This document shows positions 13,153 to 24,100 of a DNA stretch of 64,000 nt, piece by piece. This stretch comes from Prosopocoilus inquinatus. Its lineage: Eukaryota; Arthropoda; Insecta; Coleoptera; Lucanidae. The notes beneath the pieces were generated by a model that was given only the letters and a program-made list of their open reading frames with translations, ran no database searches and had not been told where the DNA came from. Positions within the stretch are counted from its first letter, which is position 1. Each line of letters begins with the position of its first letter. The position numbers and the translations under genes are program-made. Location of the stretch: contig JAYKNF010000013.1 in the NCBI GenBank assembly GCA_036172665.1, positions 992,001-1,056,000 of the forward strand, written 5' to 3'.

Positions 13153-14649
13153 CGAAAAATGTTACAGCTGCGCCACCTACGTCTACCTTTTATTTCGTAA
13201 GACAAAAACAACGCATACCAGATTGATATGTGACAAACAGAAACAGCGCACATCTGGTAAAAGCGAATAAATTCGCTAGAGGAGTGTTCCGTCTCATGGT
13301 TGTCTCTGCGTCGCGTCGTCTCGTGAAATCTGGTAGGTCGTAGGTGACAAATACTGTCAAAATTAAGTTACACAACTAGAATGTCTGAAAATGGAAGCGT
13401 CTGTTTCACTTCGCTGTAGTCGGTTTTTATCATTACGATGGTATACTCGGGGAAACTGAAAACGGGAGAGTAAATTTTCGTTAGTTTAAACCTTACTTCT
13501 AAATTTCAGTAACTATGACACGAAATTAATTTGTCTAATTTTACTATAATAAAAAAACGATTTGCAATAAAATTTTTAAAAATTTTCATTATGCTTTGAC
13601 AGCAAGCATGCAGCCTTGCATGGGGGACTTCTTAGGTAGCAAATCCGCTTCAATTTGTTTATCCTACTGCAATGTCAGGTCAAAAAGCGATCGTAGGATG
13701 TCGCCGTTTTATCTGTTTATAATAAGGTGCTTTCTTTCGCTGAAAAGTTTGAATAGTTTGAACCTGAATTTCGTAGTTGTTGCAACAAAACAATTGACAG
13801 TTCATTTGTAAATAACCATAATTCGATCCAAATAAGTTTTAAAAATAAAGAGATTCAAAAAAAAAAGAATCCCTGTTTTTGAATCAAAACACGTTTGGAT
13901 CACGATTTTGTGAGCGAAAGAAAGCACCTATAGTCATCTTAATAAAAATAAAATCACGATCTACTTGATGGTAAATTTAGTTAAATAGTAGTTAAATTTA
14001 GTTGTCACATTTGGTGTTTTTTCTTAATAATAATAATTATTGATAAATTAAATTTAATCCAGAAACTAATATACTGCAATTAACTACTATAAGTATAATA
14101 TGTTTAAATCACATCATTGGTGAAATTTTATTGCCGGTTATTAGTAGCAAGAAGATTGACATTAAATTGCGAAAAATGGAAATGTGATTTTTTCATATTA
14201 ATAAATATAACAAACAACTTAATAAAGTTACAATAAATGTGAAAATGTCTTCCACCAACAACTTAACAGTTACCAGCTCATATGTAAAACGCTGTTAATG
14301 ACATTTCATTAAGATTAAAAATCACATTGCCATTTTTCAATAATTTTTTTCTTCAAAATTTTCTTGTGCAACATAGTGGTTCATTAACACTTTTGTACTC
14401 AGAAAAATGGGTGCTTTCAAATGACATTTTCAAAAAAAATAGGTTATTAAAAAATGTCGATGACGTCACTGCGCAAAAGTGGTAACTGACATAAAATTAA
14501 AACTCGTAAAAGATGTCTTTTTATTGCAAAATTCGTAACTATTTTTGCACGGATATTTCGGAAAAAAAGGCGATTAAATACTAATATACTATAAATCAGA
14601 AATATCTCCCGATATTTTCACGGTGAATAGAACATCAGATCACCTTTAT
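13153..14649. other. Intronic sequence with one 312-bp family fragment
   Basis: Apart from the repeat fragment at 13,558-13,745 it is AT-rich with no coding signal. The motif gcgaaagaaagcacct occurs at both about 13,735 (inverted) and 13,914, and also beside the array near 9,470. Confidence 0.45.
13558..13745 (+). repeat. 312-bp family fragment
   Basis: Contains cgatttgcaataaaat, tgctttgacagcaagcatg, tttatcctactgcaatgtc and aaaaagcgatcgtaggatgt, the B module of the unit. It ends at the same gtttataataaggtgcttt boundary seen inverted near 9,470. Confidence 0.75.
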
Positions 14650-15124
14650 ACACTGTGTTGAATCGTTTTTCAGATATAGCAAAATAGCATGTAAGACCAA
14701 ATACTTGCAATTATTTGCTCTCCTGTAGATTTTAGAGCATAACGGCAAAGGAAAATATTACTCAGAATATTAAAATGCACTTAATATCGTATCTAGAACT
14801 AGAATTTTTGCATCCGTTTTCTTTAAAAATGGCAAAAGTCTTCTGGAAAATGCACTTAGTTTACTAACAAGGTAGCTATGATCGAGAAATATTTAATTCT
14901 TGTAGAAAGTGACAACTTCAAAATTTGTAATTTTTGGATTTTTTGGGGGAGTAACGGAGTATTATAATCAAGGAAAAGAAATCGGGCCACTTGTTCCGCA
15001 CTCAGTACGAAAATTTAATACTCGGACTGTACTAGCTCCGCCCGTATTATTTGGAAGGGTGTTATCTCATCTGCCTGCATCGAGCACAATACTGTTGACT
15101 TGTAGGCATTTTTATTGTTTGCAA

Positions 15125-16171
15125 TAGTGTTGTAAATTTACTGGTAAATTATATAATTGACTAAATTTACCGGATTTTTTACCGGTAAATAAAGTAAATA
15201 ACAAAATGAAATGAAACTGGCTGTATTGTGTTGCTTTTTACTTAACCTTTCAGAATTTCAGAAAAGACCAAATACTGCTACCACACAATCCTGATTTTAT
15301 GAGAAAATAATCTTTTTCTTATGTATGAATAATAATTAAAAGTTGAAATCGACTCTTGTCTTATAGAAATTGTAAGAAAATGGTTTTTAAACTATAAACA
15401 GACAAGTACAAATTTTTTTAAATCTCAAACCGGACAGAAAAATGAAGGGAAACACACTCAACGTTTCGCTATAGATTTATAGCTTCGTCACTCCTGACGA
15501 AGCTATAACGTTTCGCTATAGATTTATAGCTTCGTCAGGAGTGACGAAGCTATAAATCTATAGCGAAACGTTGAGTGTGTTTCCCTTCATTTTTCTGTCC
15601 GGTTTGAGATTTAAAAAAATTCGTACTTACTATTTTCATCGGACAAGAACAAACTTCAATTATAAACAGACACTGATAAAAGTGTAATGGGCGTATATTG
15701 TTTTCAATTTTAAGTCTCCATTGAAAGTTTAAAAATAATTTTCTAATAATTTAAAGGTTATGTTATGATCTTATAACCGGAAGTATTATAATAATTACAG
15801 TTAGAGGAAGTAATAGAACTTCCTCTCTAGGGTGGACAATAAGGTGAAATGTGTGTGGAATTTCGAGATAGTTTTTATATCCGTAACCTTCAATGCAAAA
15901 GTGACAAGTGCACTTTGTAAATTATTGTATTTCAGATTTTCCTTTCCATTTTCCGTTTTATTAACATTTATAACGTCATAAAACAGCGTTATTTTGACTT
16001 CACTAATCGTTAAAAACAAAAAAACTTAAAAAATTTCAATTGCAGTATCCCTAAAGAATTTGCGCCCAATTCAAAATAAATAACCATTGGTAAATAACGT
16101 AATTTACCGAGTGTTATCAACCGGATAATTAACCGGTAAATAACCGGTTAATAATCCCATTTACAACACTA
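15125..16171. mobile_element. Non-autonomous hAT element with 8-bp target duplication
   Basis: It starts tagtgttgtaaat and ends atttacaacacta. The 8-bp sequence gtttgcaa lies immediately outside both ends (15117-15124 and 16172-16179), the hAT duplication length. Subterminal regions are rich in ggtaaat/accggtaa motifs. No transposase frame. Confidence 0.88.
15404..15628. repeat. Near-perfect palindrome (two 104-bp arms)
   Basis: Arms 15,404-15,507 and 15,525-15,628 are inverted copies with one visible mismatch, separated by 17 bp. Within each arm, a shorter dyad built on tagcttcgtca and tgacgaagcta recurs. It lies inside the hAT element. Confidence 0.9.
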
Positions 16172-16970
16172 GTTTGCAATTAAATATTTAAAGTATGTGG
16201 TGATTTGCAGCGACTATTACATGCATTTTTATATTTTCAAAGAGAAACTTTCTTCTACTAGCTCTCTAGGATGTGCGAACGTTTTGACGATTAAATACAT
16301 TTAAATTGTTTAATCGTCGAAAGAAAAACCTGAACTAACTCACACACGTTCCCTCTCCATTCACTCACAATTAGAAGCATCGCAGCCGCGCAAAGGTGGA
16401 AGGAGTGAACAGTACATTCGGCGTGAAAAGCGTCGGTACTAAGTGGGCCCAATTCTTAAGCTTGGTTATAATACTCTGGAACGGGGTGTTATAATACTCC
16501 GTTACAATGATTACAAAACGGCAACGGAAACAAACTTTTCTAAGTGCAAAAATTGCAAATTTTGAAGTATACAAATATCTAAATATTTGTCGGTCATAGC
16601 TAACTTATTAGTAAACTAGATTTTTGTCATTTTAAAACAAAACGGCTGCAAAATTAAAGTAGTAAATATGATATGAAGTGCATTTTAATATTCTGAACAA
16701 TATTTTCCTTTGCCGTTTTACTCTAAAATTTACAAGAGAGCAAATAATTACAAGTATTTAGTTTTACATGCTATTTTGCTATGTCTGAAAAACGGTTCAA
16801 CCTGTATATTTTCTATTTCCAAATTTTCGAAAAGTGAATAATATTTTGCCAATATCTTCTGAATCAATAATTGAAATTAATCTCCGCCCACAATAATTTT
16901 ATATCCGTACACAGTCTCCTTTACTGTTTTAGTTAATCTTCTGAATCCTTTAAGTTATCAAACTACTAAT

Positions 16971-17100
16971 GGCCGTTTTCATGATCAGACTTTAAGGAAG
17001 CTTTAATTTAAAGTCACTTTAAGAATAGGGAAACAAATGCATGTTTTTAGGTTAAAGTAACTTTATATTTAAAGTCTTATTATGAAATCGGCCCCAATAG
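16971..17100. mobile_element. Short MITE (~0.13 kb)
   Basis: Inverted ends ggccgttttcatgatcag and aagtcttattatgaaatcgg; the centre carries further tttaaagt repeats. No coding capacity. Confidence 0.6.
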
Positions 17101-17927
17101 TTTAAACTTACGTAAAAGACACGTAATTGCTCATAAACGACATATTTGTTAGATCGTCGAGCCCGCCTTCTTTCTAAGGGACAGTGTTGAGGGGTAATTT
17201 TCAGTATTTTATTACTAACTTTTTATTTTTTACATGTTTCACTAAGAATTGGCGAAGGAAATATTCTTTAGATAATTTAGCACAAAAGAGGTTCTCTCTT
17301 AATTTTTTATTTTTCATTTTTTGAAAAAGAATTATATAAAAAACTGACCTTATTTTTTGATGTTCTATTTACTCTAAAAATATCGGGACACATTTCCAAA
17401 TTTGGAAAATTGCTCAATTTATCGAAGTATCCGTGGATAGATAAATTTACATGTTTTATAATAATATGTTGATAGTTTTAAATTGATTGCAATGAATCCC
17501 TCGAGCAGTCTCTCTACAGCTGTTTCAGCCCTGTTTGGGGCTTCATCAGCAGAAGCATAGCTCGAGAGTTCCACTGCAAACCAATGCAATGTCAGGTCAA
17601 AAAGCGATTGTCGGATGTCGTTGTTTAAACTATTCAATATTTTTTTGAATGAAATAGCAGGTGTATGATGTCAAATTCGGATTGCCCATAAAATTCTAGA
17701 CATTTGTTTTGTAAACCATAGTCTATGCCTAAATCAAGCCTTTCTGGAAATATGTGACATTTTGTTTAAAAACTGTTCTTTTTCTTTTGTTGTTATTTAG
17801 ACGTTAGAAAATTTTGCTCCAATTGTAATAGTCTTTTTTCCGTTTTAAATAAAGTATTTTTTATTACATTGCACTTATAAATCAAGACTTTTTAATTTAT
17901 TTGCACGCAATTTTTCTGGCATTACAG
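17101..17927. other. 3' end of the upstream intron, with one 312-bp family fragment
   Basis: A repeat fragment lies at about 17,480-17,632 (gcagtctctctacagctgtt and the gatgtcgttgttta end, with the middle deleted). The rest is AT-rich and leads to the exon 1 acceptor at 17,927. Confidence 0.6.
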
Positions 17928-18139
17928 AAAGTATCGAAGATCCTCAGAACTGTGTGGTGGACATAAACGAATTGACTTCAAAAATCTCCCAATCTCTCCT
18001 GGCAAGAGATTACTTAGAAACCAGACTTCGAACTGTCGATGATGATGGCCTTATTGGTCTCTTAAATTTGCTAACGAATTTAATAAAACATCGACCTCCA
18101 TTTCAGAATAGCAAACAAGGACATGAACTCTTATGTGAG
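17928..18139 (+). CDS. USP34: USP34 exon 1 of window (pre-catalytic helical region)
   Basis: The acceptor ends in attacag and the donor is GAG|gtaaag. The first two bases finish a split codon and the exon ends on a codon boundary. It encodes the helical stretch just before the protease domain ([11 protein letters not shown], then IKHRPPF, matching IKHKPPF of the vertebrate protein). An in-frame extension past the donor reads into the 61-bp intron, but the next exon only matches the family when the gtaaag donor is used. Confidence 0.88.
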
Positions 18140-21100
18140 GTAAAGCAAGTTATAGAAAATAAACGTGATGAAACGAGACAAATATGTGTGAACATTATAG
18201 GTTTTCAATTTTTTATTTTCCCTTCCAAATCCTAAGTTAAGACACGTACCCAAATGCAAATCACCTAGATCACGTACAGCAGCTTTCGATCTTCTTGTCG
18301 AGTTGGTTAAAGGATCGCCAGAAAATTATAATATGTTACATGAAAAATTGTTGAAGCAGCACCAGCCAGGTTAGTTATTAACGATTCTTTAAAAAAATTA
18401 CATGTTCACTGATTTAGGTCCGAATTCACCTTACCCTTGGGATTATTGGCCACACGAAGATGGCCGTTCTGAGTGTGGGTATGTTGGTTTAACAAACTTG
18501 GGAGCGACTTGTTACATGGCATCTTGCATGCAACACTTGTACATGATGCCACAGGCGAGAGCATCAATCCTTGCTGCTAATACAGAGCATTCGAAACATG
18601 AACCGACTCTAAAAGAACTTCAAAGAATGTTTGCATACTTACTTGTAATAATGTATAATTTTTTTGTTATGTATTAAACTAGAAGCCAGTTATTTTCAGG
18701 AAAGTGAAAGGAAAGCATACAATCCTCGAAGCTTCTGCAAAGTTTACACAATGGATCACCAGCCATTGAACACAGCGGAACAAAAAGACATGGCCGAATT
18801 TTTTATAGATCTCGTCAGTAAACTAGAGGAGATGACGCCTGCTTTAAAAAATGTCGTGAAAAAGCTTTTCTGCGGTGTACTTAGCAATAATGTTGTTTCT
18901 TTAGTAAGCAAGTATTTTAACCGTTTTGCACATATTAAAAATTGCTTTTAGGACTGTGATCATGTAAGCCGTACGTTGGAAGAATTCTATACAGTACGTT
19001 GTCAAGTAGCTGACATGAGAAACTTATACGAATCTCTTGATGAGGTAACTGTAAAAGACACTTTGGAAGGAGATAACATGTATACGTGCTCTCAATGTGG
19101 AAAGAAAGTCAGAGCGGAGAAACGGTAAGATGTTATCAGTCTTATGATTTCAGCCCTTTGCTCACTAAAATAGTTCGAAAATTCAATATTCCAGCTATAC
19201 AGGCATTTAGATTACTAAAACTTTTGTTAAAAATATTTTTTTATATAAATAAGTACCATATTAGATATATAAGATTTGTTAATTTAATAATAATTAATTT
19301 AGATCTAAATGTTTACACGCATCCACCTACTAGATATATATTTTTTTAATTCAGATTTTATTTCTGCATCACGTGCTATAAATATCTAAAGTAATGTCCA
19401 TAAAAAAAACAGTTGACAGTGGTATCTACGAAACTGTCAAACCTAACCTATTTCTTCGAGCTGCGTTATTCATCGAATTTAATATAAAAACACCGAATTT
19501 TATTATTCTATCTTAAGAAATAAAGAAGATATTCGAGATTTTCGAAAATGAGAATTTTCAGCTTTTTGAAGATATTTCAGAAACGAATGAAAACAGAAAA
19601 GATTTTGTTTTCATATTTTTAACATACATCTTATGAAAATTCTCAGCCAGAACATGCATCTTATGAAAATTCTTTTTATTAAAAGATTTTGACAAAACTC
19701 ACTCAGAAACACCTTTTATAAGAAACAAATAAACCAAAATTAATGTTTTCACATACATACACGGTTTTCAAATGTTTTGTTCTTGGAACACTCCCATCTT
19801 AATGAATTTGTAAAAAATCAAAATATCTTCTTTATTTATTAATTTAATAAATAATAATTAACGGAAAAATAGAGGAAGTCAGTGAAAATGTGAAATTAGA
19901 AGTGAAAGCGCAAACGCAAGAGATGAGAAAACAAATGGAAGTATGGAAATAAAAATGGAAACTTACAATTTAAAAACCGTTCTATATTTAGAAAATATGT
20001 AGATGCAAATCGATGAAAAGATCGAAGATCTTAAAACCGAAACATGACGAGAAAATTGAGGAAAAAATTGAAAATATCCGAACTCAGTTTGGCGGTATAA
20101 TTAAGGACATGAAGTTTGAATTCGACGAGAAATTTGGTGGAATAAAAATTCAGTTCCAGAATAAACTAGAAGACTTGGCTAGAAATTGAAACCCCCGAAA
20201 TTTGAAGGCGACTTACCGTGGTCTACTTTCACTCGGCAGTTCAAAATTGCTGCTAATGTGAATGGTGAATGGTGAAGTGCTGGAAAGACTGTTATAAAGC
20301 TGCAGCACTCGTTTTAGCTCTGCGAGGTCCAGCATTGAATGCCTTACAGTCCATTCCTGAGGAAGTCCAAAACAGCTTTGATCAACTGGTGGATAATTTG
20401 GAAATGCGTTTTGGTGATGCACATATGAAGCAACTGCATACCATTCAATTAAAAACTCGTACCCAGAAAAATGATGAGTCACTCCAAGATTTTGAACTCG
20501 ACATTGAGAGACTGGTATGCATGGCGTGTGGAGATTTCTTGCCCGAACCAGTTTTCCATCGGTTGGCTATCCAAGTATTCATCGACAGTGTTAAGGATCA
20601 AGAAATGCAGCAAGTATTGCGATTGGGTAACTTCTCTAAATGGACTGATGTACTGGCTCGTGCATTGGAATTCGTAGCAGCCAAGCAAGTCTCCAGAAAT
20701 TTGGTACGCGTACGAGAGGTGAAAGCCGCTGATGAGAGTACCCTAACAGAAATCCTGGAAAGGCTGAAACACCTTAAAGAGAAGAAATCCACGAACAATA
20801 GCAGACGAATTACAACTTGTTGGAACTGTGGTAAACTAGGTCATTTGAGTTCCAACTGCCGGCGCAAACAATACTAAGACAATGACAGTGATTCTTTAAA
20901 CTAAAACCAGTCAGCAAGAAGGGGCGCAAACTGATTGATTCTCCGGATAACCCCAAGATTGTCTCCTTTTCCAGGATAAGGAACAATGAAAATAGTTTGA
21001 TAACAGATGGAAAAATAGGTGAGAGATCTGTCCAATTCACAATTGATACCGGAGCGAACGCGTCCGTCATAAGATCTTTTACCAAAATGGAAGCTAGTAA

Positions 21101-24100
21101 ATAATGGAAAGGTATATCACATCCAAACAGCTATTGGTGACACTTAAATTATGCATTCGCGTAAAACGATTTTTAAAAAATCAAAACTTTATTGGAAAAA
21201 ATACAAAAATTGAGATTAATCGAATAAGGCAATGTTAAAGCCAAACATTTAGACTAATACTACTGTTACAATGTATTGCACTAATCTACAAAAAACAAAG
21301 CGCCAGCACGATGCAACATCTTGTTTTACACCGTGTTGAGATAAGCGATGCTGCGGCGGCCGTACTTGGAACGTAACACGAGATTACTCCAGTTTGTGGT
21401 GAAGCCGAAATTGACATGAAGATTGGAGGTATGAAATTCAGGCACAGAGTGTTAGTGGCAGACATTGTTGACTTCATCCTGGGAGTGGACTTCATGAGGA
21501 AAAACGGCTTGGTTGTAAATTTAAAAGATAAAGTTGTACGAATTGGATCTGAAGAAATACATCTCCACGTTTCTGGAAATTTATCTACAGTGCTAAAAGT
21601 AATATTGGACGAAAATGTAAACATTCCAGCCTTAACCGATAAGTTAATTCGAAGTTGGTAGGCAATCTTGGCAGCCATCCTGCCGGAATCATAGAGCCAA
21701 CTGAGATCAGCAGCGCCAAGAAAGGAATTTTACTGGCTGACTGCCATTAGCGAGGAGAGAAGAGACGGACAAGTTAATCAAGAAGATGCGGGGCCAAGGA
21801 ATTATTGAACCATCGCAAAGTCCATGGGCATCTCCTGTTGTACTTGTAACTAAAAAGGATGGCACGCGTTTCTGTGTGGACTAAATGATATCACGAAAAA
21901 GCACAGCTATCCCTTACCTCGGGTTGATGACACAATTGACACCTTATCCGGTGCGAGATGGTTCTCTACTCTGGACTTGAAAAGCGGCTATTGGCAAGTT
22001 GGAATGCACCCCAAAGACAAGGAAAAGACAGCCTTCACTGTAGGTACTGGTCTATGGCAGTTCAAGTTGATGCCTTTTGGCCTATGCAACGCCCCAGCCA
22101 CTTTTGAGCGCGACTTATGGAATTGGTGTTGTGTGGATTTAGCTGAAAGACTTGCCTCAAATACTTAGATGATGATTGTGGTTGGAAGAACCTTCAAATA
22201 ACACCTTGCAAATCTGAGGAACGTTTTCCAAAGGATTGAAGAGGCGTAAATAAAATACTTTACCTTTAAAATACATTACCCATAATACTTTTCTTCGTTT
22301 TGCTCTAATCGCTTACGAATTTCAACAATTGCTTGGTCCAGATCTTGCAAAAGACACAAATTCCATTCAAAAGTATTTTCGGTAATTATTAAAATTTCAA
22401 ATTCACGACTTACGGCGTCAGCGTGTTTCATTCGATCAGAAGATCTGTGTTCCAACGTATAATCATAGTTACGTAATATTAACGACCATCTTAATATATT
22501 AGAAAAATTTTGTGCAAATCGTTTTTGATTGCAGTGAGAACCTCGAGCAGCCTCTGGACAGCTGTTTCAGCCCTGCTGCAAAATTCTTTTGCGAATAAAT
22601 TGGGCAAGTCGTTTTTGGTCTGCAGTGGGAATGTCGAGCTACGTTTCTGCTGAAGAAGCCCCAAGCAGGGCTGAAACAGCTGTCCAGAGGCTGCTCGAGG
22701 TTCTCACTGCAATCAAAAACGATTTGCACAAAATTTTTCTAAAATCTTTCATTATGCTTTGACAGCAATGGGGGACTCATTAGGAGCAAATCCCGCTTCA
22801 ATTTGTCTATCCTACTGCAATGTTAGGTCAAAAAGCGATAGTAAGATGTCGCTATTTTATATGTTCATCATCTTAATATACGTGAATTAATTTCTTTTCT
22901 CTCGAGTGTTTGTTTTAAACTATTACAATCAGTAACTATTTTGAACTTAATATCCTGTAAGTAAATGTGGAAACGATCTAAAGAATATATGATTGCATCG
23001 CAATGCAATTCTGGCTCTGGTGTAGGCGAATAAATAGCTAACACTGGTTTAAGTATCAATAATGCTTTCAGATGTTCAAAACATTGACTAGCTTCTTCGC
23101 TCCATACAAATGTATCTTTACTTTTTAAAATGTCATATAGAGGTTTAGAAATTAAGGAAAATTGATTAATAAATTTTCGAAAATATGACACAAGACCAAG
23201 GAAACTTTAAACTAAAATAGTAAAGGAGACTGTGGTTTAAGAGATAATTGAAATTAACCTCCGCCCACAATAAGTTTTATATCCGTAGATAATTCGTTCA
23301 ATTTCTTGTCGTACTGTCCAGTCAATACTATCATTATTATTAAGCTCAGTCTGCGGAAAATTTAAATTAGCAATGTCTATTTGAAAAATTTCATTCATTT
23401 CATTCATTCATTCAACGCCTGAACGGTCCAGTGGTAAGGGACCGGCCTTGCAATCGTAAGGTCGTGGGTTCGCATCCGCTCGAGATAATTCTCGAGGGTT
23501 GTTACTCACTTCAGGTACCCTTTAGTGTTGGGGAGAAAATTCGATACTACTTCCCCTTCAACGGCGAGGAGGTTTGGAAGTAACAAAGCCATGGAACACT
23601 TTACACACACAAAAATACACTCCCCTGCTCCTGAGATCCTGACAAGTCTATGACTTAGGACTCCGTTGGGCAAACACCACAGATAAAAAAAAAATAACAG
23701 GATCTGATTTTGGTCTTATTGTTACCGTTTTACCAAAACTTATTTCAAAATTATGATTGGCTCTATAGTCACGACCTAGAAGACAAGCGCTTAACGTAGT
23801 GCCCTTTGGTACAATGTAAAAATCTACTGGTACATCTAAAGTACTGTGCCTTCCATTGAATTCCTCGTTAAAGTGGGCTATGATTTCACTGTTTTTTTCT
23901 CCTAAGATTTGCAGCACTGATAGCTGTTCAATTATTTAATTAAACAAATGTCAAATTGACACTTTGTATTTTCAATTGATTCAAAATGTTAGAATTGCAG
24001 CAGAAAATATTTATTGTTGAAAGTTATTTTCAAATCGGTAGAATAGAAAATGGACAGTTAGTTTATTCAATTAATCAGTGTGTATAGAAGTTTCGACAGC

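Larger units (their letters stand above)
14650..16810. mobile_element. Foldback-type element with ~0.45-kb inverted arms, interrupted by a hAT element
   Basis: Left arm 14,650-15,110 and right arm 16,370-16,810 are inverted copies, sharing for example cagatatagcaaaatagcat and its near complement, and caaaatttgtaatttttgg against the right-arm equivalent. Ends are near tacactgtgttgaa and its partner. The loop holds the hAT element at 15,125-16,171. Confidence 0.75.
22256..23940 (-). mobile_element. Second gypsy-type fragment (protease end, RT remnants, RNase H)
   Basis: On the minus strand it shows a protease tail (ACLLGRDYR near 23,770), an RT C-terminal and RNase H region ([32 protein letters not shown]), then [18 protein letters not shown] and HADAVSR on the other side of a 312-bp family insertion at 22,499-22,868. 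A SINE lies at 23,415-23,694. The RT core with its YxDD is missing. Not the same subfamily as copies A and B. Confidence 0.8.

Noticed and set aside
16870..16950. Possible link between 16.9 kb and 23.2 kb (shared ctccgcccacaataa and cagtctcctttac blocks)
   Set aside because: The two blocks are in different relative orientation at the two sites. It may be a small MITE, but I could not define ends well enough to list it.
18140..18235. Extension of exon 1 through the short open frame to 18,235
   Set aside because: The downstream match to the family (FNFLF...PKCKS) requires the gtaaag donor at 18,140 and the acceptor at 18,200.
23415..23490. A functional tRNA gene
   Set aside because: Only box A and box B are present; there is no acceptor stem pairing, and the sequence continues into a SINE body with an A-tail.
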